A stretch of 64,000 nucleotides of DNA, taken from NCBI GenBank assembly GCA_030704615.1, contig CM060731.1, positions 66,384,756 through 66,448,755 on the forward strand, in the 5' to 3' direction. Source of the DNA: Takakia lepidozioides (lineage: Eukaryota > Streptophyta > Takakiopsida > Takakiales > Takakiaceae). The notes beneath the pieces are model-generated. The model did no database searches. It was not told the origin of the DNA and saw only the letters and a program-made list of their open reading frames with translations. Of this stretch, positions 49,258-58,760 are shown piece after piece. A program made the position numbers and the translations under genes. Position 1 is the first letter of the stretch, and every line of letters begins with the position of its first letter.

Positions 49258-49869
49258 CAGTGTTGGACTGGTATACCGATAAGAAACTGGTATCAAGACT
49301 GGTATGTATATTGATATGAAGTACCAAACCAATCTGGTATCACCTCAGGCCACTACCTAGCATATACCCATATTGGCCTGGTATGTGCTCCCTAGTACTG
49401 TGGACGATACCTACCAGTCTGGTAGGTGGTTGAAAATCTGGTACTTGATACCAGTACCAGGTCCATTTTACCTAGATATCAATATCGAGGGCGCAGTATG
49501 CACTATGCACGATATGGATGCAGCTTTCAATAAGCAAAATAAAAATCAGGCCGGAAGATGAAATATGTGAAGCTGGATACTTTGAGGAATAATATCAGTG
49601 AGAAGCATGCTTGTACACATTTATATGAGAAGTGATAGTTTTTTTCTTATACCAGACCAGTATTGATATTACCCTGGTATCGATTTCTAAAAACTCTTGC
49701 TATTGATACCCGTAAAACACCACACTAATCATGTATTATTGATACCACCATGGTATCAAAATCTTAGATTTTTGCCAATACCAGTACCTCCCTGGTATCA
49801 CAATTGGCCGGAGGCCTATGTACATGTACCAGTCCGGTGTGCTCAAAATACGATACCAGTCCAACACTG
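49258..49869. mobile_element. hAT-type MITE, copy 2 (612 bp)
   Basis: Same family as 27,417-27,909. It starts CAGTGTTGGACTGGTAT and ends ATACCAGTCCAACACTG, a perfect inverted repeat of 17 bases. Flanking 8-mers CTGTGGAC (49,250-49,257) and TTGTGGAC (49,870-49,877) match at 7 of 8 positions, as expected for an aged target duplication. The interior again carries many CTGGTAT/ATACCAG motifs. It lies about 310 bases upstream of the helicase start codon. Confidence 0.9.
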
Positions 49870-49980
49870 TTGTGGACCCGCCTGCCCCAAGCCTTCCCTG
49901 CCCACACCTTGCCACGTCCTCACCTCCTTATCGGCCATGTCACCCTCCTGACAGCTTGCTGCACGACCAGCTCTCCTAAG

Positions 49981-50066
49981 TATACACTTTTCCATACCCT
50001 GTCTAAAAGAATATGGCTAAACCAGATTGAGCCATATCTTGTAGACAGGGTATGGAAAAGTATAGA
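49981..50066. repeat. Nested palindrome (about 80 bases)
   Basis: A perfect 20-base inverted repeat, ACTTTTCCATACCCTGTCTA at 49,986-50,005 and its complement at 50,042-50,061, encloses a second inverted repeat, ATATGGCT / AGCCATAT. It could form a long hairpin in RNA or a cruciform in DNA. No poly-T tract follows, so it is not a simple terminator. Confidence 0.85.
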
Positions 50067-50154
50067 ACACTATTCCTATATATCATTTTAGGAAAATATG
50101 GAAGTGTTTTCTCTGTTTTTATTTGGGGGACTGTATTTTTAGTATAAGTGGATG

Positions 50155-51712
50155 GTTGCCAGGTTTAAGAGTATGGTGTCATACATTATTTGAAAAAATA
50201 ATGACAAAACATATAAAAATTAAAACATGGATGTATTGCACTACATTCATCCATTTTAAAATATCATCCATACATGTTATAGGCATGAACTTGCTACACA
50301 TGTACCCTAACAATTGAGCATATGTATCCATGTGTGAATCGTAGTTGTAATACATTATTTATAGGCTTATATATATATTTATATTAGTACATACATAGTC
50401 ATAACTCTATTGACGAATATTCATATTCATGAAGTACAAATAATATGTCTAAGAATGTCGTTTAAAGTGGGTTCGTATTCTTGTGGATATCCAAATTTCA
50501 TCTCATGTACTTACAAAAATCAATGATATATTTTGGTATATTAAGCTATGCACATATGCGAATAGTGGGTTTAGAAATTTCATTTAAGTGGACTAGTACT
50601 ATAGGAGATCCCCATATTTACATCTCAAACATTAATCCATATCCATATGCAAATATATGCAAAATATGATTGGGGAGTGTCATCTAAGTGGGCTAGTATT
50701 GTATTGCATGATGAATTTTGCCTTAGAAATGTCATTTAAGTAGGCCAGTATTACACTACATGTTGATATTTCATACATAATGTCAAAAGTGTACAACACA
50801 TTTGCACACATTCAGCCATACACATATGTGGAAGTAGGCAAAAATTGCCTTAGGAATCTCATCTAAGTGGGGTTAATGTTACATTGGATGTCAACATTCC
50901 ATACATATAACAATATATGACATAGTTTAGTGGATGTTAAGTGTACATCTATAAGTTCATAATGGATACACATTTGTGTAAGTGTATAGCTTATGTTGAA
51001 TATACATTGTTGTAACAATGTGCAAGAATACATATATTACACAATGTTTCATCACACAGTGTCTCCTCATAACTAAGTTAGAGATTATTTGAAAACAAAA
51101 CAAAAGTGAATCTCGTAAAAAATGCATGAATATTTTATTTCATCGGCAAAGTATGGTCACAATTCCGATATGACACGATGATATCATCTTTTTCAACACG
51201 TGTATTTGTATAACACTCTATTTTGGTTTGACCGTGAGAGCATTACATATGATGGGCGTTTAGCTTGCAGCCGAGCTTCGTGTCTATCACCATCTTCAGA
51301 GGGATTAATGAATGTCTCATTTGAAAAAATCGTCGTCATCCTCCATATTCAGATCTTAAACCCTATACCCCTAAACCCCACATTCACCTACATGTATATT
51401 AAGCGGGACTCTATGATGTAAAGAACTTGTTAGTCCAAGTATGTTAAGTGAGAATGTAACTTTGAGATGATAATGTTTGACAAATGTGTCAAAGCAAATT
51501 GTGAATCGAAGTTCAAATGCATCAAGGTCAAGAAGAAGGCACAAAGACAAATGACGGTTCTCTTAGGGATGTATCAACTTCATGCCAATAATATGTATGA
51601 ATGATATTTTAAAATAGATGAATGTAGTGCAATCCATCCATATTTTAATTTGTATATAATTTGTCATTATTTTTTCAAATAATATATGACACCACACTCT
51701 TAAACCCAAACA
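50155..51712. mobile_element. Long-TIR element of ~1.55 kb, non-coding
   Basis: The ends (about 50,161-50,287 and 51,580-51,706) are inverted copies about 125 bases long and roughly 88% alike by eye: GGTTTAAGAGTATGGTGTCA on the left against its complement near 51,688-51,706. Inside are at least five degenerate copies of ATGTCATTTAAGTGGGCTAG (near 50,457, 50,578, 50,678, 50,739 and 50,856). There is no transposase. A target duplication was not resolved. Long TIRs suggest a MULE-like or foldback element. Confidence 0.7.
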
Positions 51713-53302
51713 ACGTTTTTTTTTTTTCATTTAAAAATTTGAGCCACGTTGGCACCTGCGTGGCTTACGAGGAAGACCAATTGGCAACTCCAAAGCATGT
51801 GATGTAGAATTAGTGGCTATTGTCAAGAATATTTGATCAGTTTTATGCGAACTCCATTCAGGCAGTGTACTGTTTGTGGGAGCGACAAGGGATGAAATTT
51901 TCTCTACGTATTGGCAACACAGCATATTGCAAAGCATGCTCTTGAGCGAAAATGCCCTGTGCAACCTACCTATTCACCAATCTGAGAGGCCAGCGACAGT
52001 GTAGCCTAGCCACTACGTGACCACCCTTGAGAGTTTTGGGTTTCAAAATCCAAGAGCCAGCTTTAATCTCATGCTAGTTTTCCTTGTGAAGTAAATATAC
52101 AGTCACAAGTATATTTGGGTAGGTATTGCTTCAAGATCAAGGGCAGAAGCATCCCGCTTTGTTTTGGAGGAAGGCCAGCCAGACAACCTTGGTGCCTTTT
52201 GTACAAGGCTGAAGACTTTCAGCGGGCTTGGCATTCCAGACGACTTCCGGCCAGAAGGACCATTGACAGTGGCGATTCGTGTGACTCCAGTGGTGTTTGG
52301 TTCCAATGAAGGTACCACAGCTCTTCTGGCAACAACAAGCGATTCATTTGTGGGCTCATGGATTTTCCTGGAGGATCTATTGAACTTGTCTCCAGGGAAG
52401 GAGATAGAAGTACTATTGCTCAAATTTCAAAACATTTTCAACTATCTCCTTCCACATGTTTCGCTCTCTCCTTCTACTCCCATATGAATCACTGGGGTTT
52501 GGGGGCTCGCTTGTCTCTATCTTCCAGCCCCCTGCTCGCACAACTTGCAAGAAGGATACTCCTCAGATATGTGGGTCCACCAGAAAACCTACTAGATTAA
52601 CCTGTAATTGGTGGCATGATTGGAGAGATCATAATTGATTGATTTTGTGAATACCGTGTCTCAATTGTTCACTCTGCTGCATGTGAATAGTGAGTTTGAG
52701 TTTGCACTCTAGTTTGCAGATAAGTAGTCCAATACATCCGATAGTAGAAAGCCCTAAAGAGCACCACCGCCGACATCCGGCAGTACCCAATATACTCTGG
52801 CTGAATCTACCAGACTCTTCTCTCTCACACACGTACAAAGATCTTAGAAAAACAAATAGTGTGGACTGCAATGACATTTGCAAATCCTATCCGGACTGGT
52901 CCAAATGAATGCCAGACTCCAGAAGGTGACCATGACTATATATTGTTAATTACCCACACCAAAGTACACTTGCACTAATCCAATTTGGTCCAAGTTCAAC
53001 AACTTGCTTGAAGCCTCATGTGCCCCAAAATCATACCATCAGCCATAGAACTCCATAAGTCTGTCATGCACGGATAGTGTGTCACAGGCAAGTCTGTGGG
53101 AGCGGGGTTAGAATTTGTAGACCAAAGCAAAAGAGTGATAAATCACAGCAAATGATCATGTACATGAAATCAACATAAACAAGAAATTCAAGAAGGAACA
53201 TAACCCAGATCTGTCACTGAGTCATTTGTGGCAAGACATTAAGTCCCCTTACATCTGCAATTACACTTAAGCATATAATCCCTTGCGCACACGAGTTGCC
53301 CT
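51713..53302. other. Region with one possible gene fragment (52,115-52,480)
   Basis: A 107-codon frame at 52,164-52,487 (+) has a coding look: QPDNLGAFCTRLKTFSGLGI, PDDFRPEGPLTVAIRVTPVV and a following shifted frame MDFPGGSIELVSREGDRST. I do not recognise the family. It may be an exon or a captured fragment of a gene. The rest of the interval has nothing supportable. Confidence 0.35.
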
Positions 53303-53995
53303 CTAATGCTCAATGACAGTAGCAAAAGGGAAAGTGTCAAGTGAGTAAAATTGTTGAGAAAACATACGGATAACCAAATCTAAATGCGAAGTAAGCCTAT
53401 TGCGAAGCTTGGATTTCATAAAACTCAGTGTACTAAAAGTGCGTTCATCCTCCACATATCCGATCACCTGCACAACAACAATTTCCGCAAGTTTGATATA
53501 CTCTGGAATTCTGTGTACCACAATCTGGCAAGCTGTCAACGTCCTCCATAACTTGTTTAGGGGATTCATATTGTGGGGGGAGCCATGGCAGCTATAGCAT
53601 TGTTCTGCATTGTCAAAATGAAGGTCAACCGTTGCATATCAAGAGCCCCGGACTCGAGGAGAGGGACAATCCACTGTTCCGCTGCTCCCATCCTCTTAGG
53701 GCCACAATAAGCAGCCTTGATGGTGTTCAAATGAGTTGTGAAAGTCGCCTCAGGGTCGCCATTCAGCCAGTATTGGGGATATACTATCCCAAGAGCATCC
53801 ATAAAAGCTTGAGCAGAAAGCGAGCTTCAAGCTCCTCAATCAGCCACTGTGTTGCAAGCTTTCCTTGTGCCTTCACAAGAACAATGGCTCTATCATAGAC
53901 ATCTTGAGTGACATAACGACTTTCTCCAGTAATCGGATCTTGATGTTTGGCCCAGATATGTTTCCCATTGAAGTCAAACCCTAGGGTACATGCAC
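53303..53995 (-). pseudogene. hAT transposase C-terminal remnant
   Basis: The minus strand carries the C-terminal part of a hAT transposase. Near 53,800-53,995 are KHIWAKHQDPITGESRYVTQ and DRAIVLVKAQGKLATQWLIE. After a one-base frame change near 53,820 come AFMDALGIVYPQYWLN and LDMQRLTFILTMQNNA. After another break come NPLNKLWRTLTACQI and the dimerisation motif VEDERTFSTLSFMKSKLRNR (53,303-53,569), the hAT-family signature. The N-terminal zinc finger and first catalytic part are absent. It is not functional. Confidence 0.8.
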
Positions 53996-54461
53996 GCTAA
54001 GGTGGACCAAAAATGGCGGATGATGTCTCCATGGAAGTCCATCCAAGTTTGAAAAAATTGGGCCCCATCAGATGTGGCGCGGCGCCATTGGCCGTGATAA
54101 TAAAAAATAAAATTCAAAATGAAGGCTGAAAATGGCGGGATCACCGGTTGGAAACCGCCGATCGGCGGTTTTAGCCAATCTTGTCGAAACGAGTGGCCCA
54201 CATGACCGGAGCCACCGGCTTCCTCTCCTTCCGTTCTCCCGCCTACTATGTGTGCGTTCTCCCGCCTCGAGCTCCTGTGCAGGGCTGTTCGTGCATCTGA
54301 CTCGCACACTTCTAAGTGTACTGGCGTGCTCTGTGTGAAGGCAGGGTGATAGTAGGGATAGTAGTCAGTGTGCTTTTCCTTACTAGAGTACAGACGTGCA
54401 AGTTGCAGGATGTCATTGCCGCATCATGGTATACTTTATGTGAAGATTACAAGGGAAAGTT
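53996..54461. other. Upstream of the disrupted zinc-finger gene
   Basis: No gene. Two minus-strand frames at 53,974-54,309 overlap each other and look random. It may hold the promoter of the gene starting at 54,462. Confidence 0.4.
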
Positions 54462-56014
54462 TTGATAATGTCTACAACTTGCTCCATTTTGAGTGGTCTG
54501 TCTGGTGAGAAAGCAGTGAGGAAACGAGTAAAGGTAGAAGCGGGGATTAAGGTGCAGTCGATTTATATTGCTCCCCCTGTGCACGGAACATCACCTGAGC
54601 TCATTTTTTATGGCAAGACTCTTGTCAATCGTGACATGTTTGCAAAGAAATACAATCTTTGCAATGAAGGTGTACCTCCCAGGGGTTTAAAGATAGATAG
54701 AGATTGCACAGAGGTTGAAGTTGCTGAGCTCTTTGGGCCTTTACTAAACAAAAACGGCTACAGTTACTTACACGATCCAGGAAACATTGAGCTCATAACT
54801 AGGGTGGAAGAAATATGGATGATAGCGCATCAAGAGCGTTGCCACGGCGTGAGCCTAGCCGCGCCCAAGAGCTCGGCTCACGCTGGCTAAGCGTGAGCCC
54901 AGGGTTTAGAGGAGGGAGAAACAAGTCCTATAACCGAGGATAGGGTTTAGAGGGGGTCCTATTACCGTGGAAGCGTATATTTTGGAAGAAGAGGTTAACA
55001 CGGCAAAACTTCCAAACACGGCAAACACGACATATTGAGTCCCCTTTAGAAGCACGACGATCGACCCAATTCCCCTCAGCCCTAGTTTGTACCTTCTCCA
55101 GTATTTCTGGGATTTGGTGGGCTGGTACTACCATCATTTTAAACTCCCATCCCAAGCACTTCACGCAGCTGGTCCCACCCTCCACCAGCCCCAAGCACTC
55201 CACCTTGAAGACAAGCCCCAAGCCGCGATCCCACCTGGCCCCACTCTCACCAAGCCCCAACCTTTTGTGGTCACTGTTCCTATAAGTATACTCCTGCAGC
55301 AGCCACACCCACTAGTGAGTTGCTTTTCAACCCACCGACAATAGTAGAACTATCTAGAAAGTAGAACTATCTAGAAAGTCATCAGTGAACTAGGGGAGAT
55401 GGCTATACCAACTTTGGCCTGCGAGTAGCGGGTTTAACGGGTTCGGGACCTAGCTGGCGGGTCCAGGTCCGGTTTTAAAATGAACCTGGGTCAGGGTCCG
55501 AGTTTTTGGTGATGGCGCGGATCCGGATCCGGATAGCTAACTCGGATCCTAACCATGGTTTTTTTAGGGATTTTGACAACGGGTAGGAGTGGCTATATAT
55601 ATTGGGTGTAGGGTAGTGGCCCACTCTAGGTAATTTTCCTCGAATTGGGAGGCTACATGTATTTCCACCCTTGCCATATTTTGCGAATCAAATGGATGTT
55701 GATGAGCAATAGAAGGTGAAGTACAGAAATAGTTGAAAGCCGTATAGTTCTCGCAAAACTGGCGACGAGCATCTCCTTGATAAACGGAGGAGGCCCCACA
55801 ATCCTAAACCCACTCCTCATCTGGCCCGTCAGATCATCCTACATGAGGCCCACCATGGCTACATATGTACTGCTCCCGTGGGTCCACAGACGATGACCTT
55901 TTTGAGACCCCCAATTTTTGGCAAAAATTGCCTTATTTGGACCTCTTTTTCCCTATGTTTCATTCGCCAAGGGGAGGCGGGCAAATGGCGAAAAATCGCC
56001 AATAAAAAAAACAC

Positions 56015-56290
56015 TGACCCTAACCCGTCGGATACCCGGGGTGAAAATCCGGACCCGCACAACACTGTCGTCGATGTCGTCAATAATCATCCTAAAATCA
56101 TGATCATGACAAAATTGAGTGTGTTGACGCACTCAGTTCTCGGGGGGGTGGGGAAGTTTTTTTTTTCCCCCCCAAAACCCGTCGGGTTACCCGGGTGAAA
56201 ATCAGGACCCGCACCTGTCGTCGATGATCATCCTGAAATCATGATCATGAAGAAATTGAGTGCGTTGACGCACTCAGTTCTCCCCGGGGG
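56015..56290. repeat. Tandem duplication inside the MULE-like element
   Basis: Two diverged units of about 130-145 bases each read ACCCGTCGG, ACCCGGGTGAAAATC, GGACCCGCAC, AATCATGATCATGA and GACGCACTCAGTTCTC, then a G/C-run. GGATCC-type runs lie just upstream at 55,518-55,535. Confidence 0.75.
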
Positions 56291-56382
56291 GGGGGGGGAT
56301 TAGAAAATTAAATAAAAAATCTCATCCGCCTAATGCCCGCTTAATTCCCAGCCATGTTTCCTTCCACGAACATGGCAGTTCG

Positions 56383-56522
56383 CTAAGGGTTAGGGTTAGG
56401 GTTTGAGGTTCCGATTTGCAGTTTTTTTCCTAGTTTGCCGTGTTTGCCATGTTTTTGCGGTAATGACGTCAGCTTAATTCCTTCACAAACATGGAGTACG
56501 CTAAGGGTTAGGGTTAGGGTTT
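56383..56522 (+). repeat. Telomere-like (GGGTTA) tracts, two copies
   Basis: CTAAGGGTTAGGGTTAGGGT starts at 56,383 and again at 56,501, each inside a similar ~118-base unit (AATTCC...CATGG...CGCTAAGGG). The unit length is GGGTTA/GGGTTTA, short and interstitial, so it is not a chromosome end. Confidence 0.7.
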
Positions 56523-57039
56523 GCCGTGTTTGCCGATTTGCCGTTTTGTTGTGTTTGTCGTGTTTCCGCAGTAATGGGTGCTCATCCGTTGAATTACACC
56601 CTGCATCTTCCCCATTCTCGTGCCACGTGGACTGGCCTCACGTCAGGCCCTTGGGCTCACAGGCTCTTGGGCTCGCGTGGCTAGGCTCACACTCTAGCGT
56701 CCCCGCGCATCAAAAGCATGTCGTCCCTGCTTCTCACCTTGTGATCAAAGCCATTGCTCGCGGGATTGTATGTGAGAGGAAGAAGAGAAAGGTTAACTGG
56801 GCAGTTTTTGCAGAGTTCACGAATAGAGAGGCACTTCGACGAATCCAAAGCCAGGACGTTGTAGGAGTTGGAGACCTTAAGCGAGGTTTGTCTTTGGTTG
56901 AATCCGAGGAGGAAACATACATAGAGGTGGAGCGCGAGTTTTTGCCGCAATCAGACCTCCCTATCGGAACAAAGGAAAAATCGAGAAGGTCAGCTGGCTC
57001 GCAATCGGACGTGCCTCCAAAAATGAATCTGTTTGTGAG

Positions 57040-57212
57040 AGCCACCACGAACACCCGCGACTCCCGGTGATGAGTCGCGGTGAGTCTTGGCCCACCCACC
57101 ACGGCCCCTATGGACCGTGAGGAGTCCCAAGACTCCCCACGACTCCCACCACGAGGTCTCCGCCCCAGGGTGAGTCCTATGCCACCCCCACTAAGTCCCG
57201 CTAGGGAGTCAC
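57040..57212. other. GC-rich block that interrupts the zinc-finger gene
   Basis: Built from repeated GACTCCC/GGGAGTC-like motifs in both orientations (GGTGAGTCTTGG against CCAAGACTCCCC). It has a GT donor-like GGTGAGT but no clear 3' splice site. Base use differs sharply from both sides. Confidence 0.5.
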
Positions 57213-58379
57213 TTGATGAAGTTGAAAAAAGAGAAGGCTGAACAAGATGTGTTCAGAGTGAACTCTCAAATGCAAGATCGCAGAGAGTTGCTTTTAAGTG
57301 CAAACGTCAAGCTAGACATGCTGCGAACGCAATATGACAACGAGACTCTAAAGTTGAACGAGTATTTGTCTGTTGATAGCGAGCCGCAAGCAGAAGAGGT
57401 GAGCTCCTGTCGCGAGTTGTTGGAAACCCTGCATCGCAAGCTTGATTCTCACCAGGGTATTGTGGACCACTTTAAAGATCTGATGGAGGAGAGGGAATCG
57501 GAGCATAAATCTACCTTGGAGAAGGCTAAGTTGGATGAAGAGGCATGGTGTGTAGCCTCGGATCGGTATAAAGTCTGTCAGAGGCAGAAAGCTGCTATTG
57601 CTCAACAGCTTAATGCGATGGAACATGGCCACGATAGGCCATCATTCAAACCTTCCCCAATGTGTAACCTTTCTGTTGAATCTCCTGAATTCAACTCCCT
57701 AGAATTTCTAACCATTTCACCATGTGCTTTCTGTGGTAAGGGGTTTAAGCCAACATGGGATTGTTTGGTGGTTTCATGCACTCATGCCTACCATTCTTGG
57801 TGTGCATTAGCACACTTTTCGTCCTCAACAACCTGTTTGCAGAGACATTGCGGGCAAGAGATGCATGAGGACTGGTGGAGGAGTGTCGGCATCAAAAGGC
57901 CATCCTCTGATGCGGTGAAGGTTGTGGGAGATTGGCAAGGTGATCCTCCCAAGTCTCTTCCAGGTAATCACTGACCAGTCCATGGTATATCTTCGGCTCC
58001 ATTTTATGCCACACTTATTCTTGATGCATTCCCTGTGTATCCTTAAAGACACCTTCACTCCATTGTGTTTCCTGGAATGCATCCTCATCTTCCATGTATT
58101 TGTTTCATTCTTCCTCCATAGACACTATGTTCCTTGTGGAGTCCTTGAAGCACCCTTAAATTCATTTTTTTTCCTGGACTGCACCTTCTTTATCCATGGT
58201 ATTGTCTCATGCTTCCTCCATATTCACTGAGTCCATCTTAATCCATGCCTAGGAAGTTTCACTTTTTTCCAAATAAGAGAGAAGCACCTAAAATCCAACA
58301 CCAACTTTAACTTGCCCATGGGTCCCATTGAACTCAGAAAATTATATTGATGGGGAGGTGGATAGCCTGAACTAGCTGT

Positions 58380-58760
58380 CTATTTATGCGAGTTCTGAGT
58401 CTTCAATCCAGCAGCCCTGGTGTTCTTTGCTGCAGATACTCTTTCAGTCACAGGTACAATGTGTTTTCGCGATTTCTTTCTTGGGGAATGCCCATCATGG
58501 TTGTCATTTTCTCCACGTTTGGTAGCCTTTGTAATGACAGGTTGTGGGGACATGGCATCATCCTGAACTCGGGCATCCATTGTATCCACACCATGGTTGG
58601 GATCAGACTGGGAATACAGTTCAGTAGAGGTCAAATCATTGAAGGCTTCATCATTTTCCAGGATCAAGTGTTTCTTGGCCATCTTATGTTGGGGTTTACG
58701 AGGGGATTGAATGGGACGAACATGTGGTTTTGAAACTGTCTCAATTCCTGCAGAATGTCA
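58380..58760 (-). CDS. Doubtful Lys-rich ORF or last exon
   Basis: The minus strand is open from a possible 3' splice site at about 58,752 through VSKPHVRPIQSPRKPQHK, MAKKHLILENDEAFNDLTST and HSPRKKSRKHIVPVTERVSA to a stop at 58,380. The composition (basic, Ser/Pro-rich, nuclear-signal-like KKSRK) resembles a disordered C-terminus. Other possible pieces (RIGAPRSASILSPSIAS near 58,900) lie upstream on the same strand. The family is unknown, and the relation to the zinc-finger gene is unclear. Confidence 0.3.

Larger units (their letters stand above)
54834..56704. mobile_element. MULE-like element inserted in coding sequence (1,871 bp)
   Basis: Flanked by an exact 9-bp direct repeat GCGCATCAA (54,825-54,833 and 56,705-56,713), the target size made by Mutator-like elements. 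The two ends are diverged inverted repeats: GTGAGCCTAGCC near 54,847 and GGCTAGGCTCAC near 56,680. Further in, matching CCTATTACCG and ACGGCAAACACG blocks extend the similarity about 250 bases. There is no transposase. It includes a ~130-base tandem duplication and two telomere-like tracts. It may be a non-autonomous MULE. Confidence 0.8.
54462..57974 (+). pseudogene. Unknown coiled-coil/zinc-finger gene split by a transposon
   Basis: Three blocks belong together. Block 1 (54,462-54,833) starts MSTTCSILSGLSGEKAVRKR and ends IELITRVEEIWMIAHQ. Block 2 (56,705-57,070) reads AHQKHVVPASHLVIKAIARG and a charged tail. Blocks 1 and 2 are in the same frame once the 54,834-56,704 element and one copy of the 9-bp duplication are disregarded. 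Block 3 (57,213-57,974) is in another frame; it opens with ~100 residues of Glu/Lys/Leu-rich coiled coil, then a Cys/His cluster: CAFCGKGFKPTWDC, SCTHAYHSWC, CLQRHCGQEMHEDWW. The CX2C...CXHXYHX2C...CX4C pattern resembles a RING-like or PHD-like zinc-binding fold. Between blocks 2 and 3 a GC-rich ~170-base stretch breaks the frame; it is either a second insertion or an intron. I do not recognise the family and infer no function. Confidence 0.6.

Noticed and set aside
48606-49319. 237-codon plus-strand ORF
   Set aside because: Antisense to the acidic first exon of the helicase; long because of its Ser/Glu-rich codons.
56383-56522. Chromosome end
   Set aside because: Only three or four repeat units in each tract, within a transposon and followed by more than 7 kb of other sequence.
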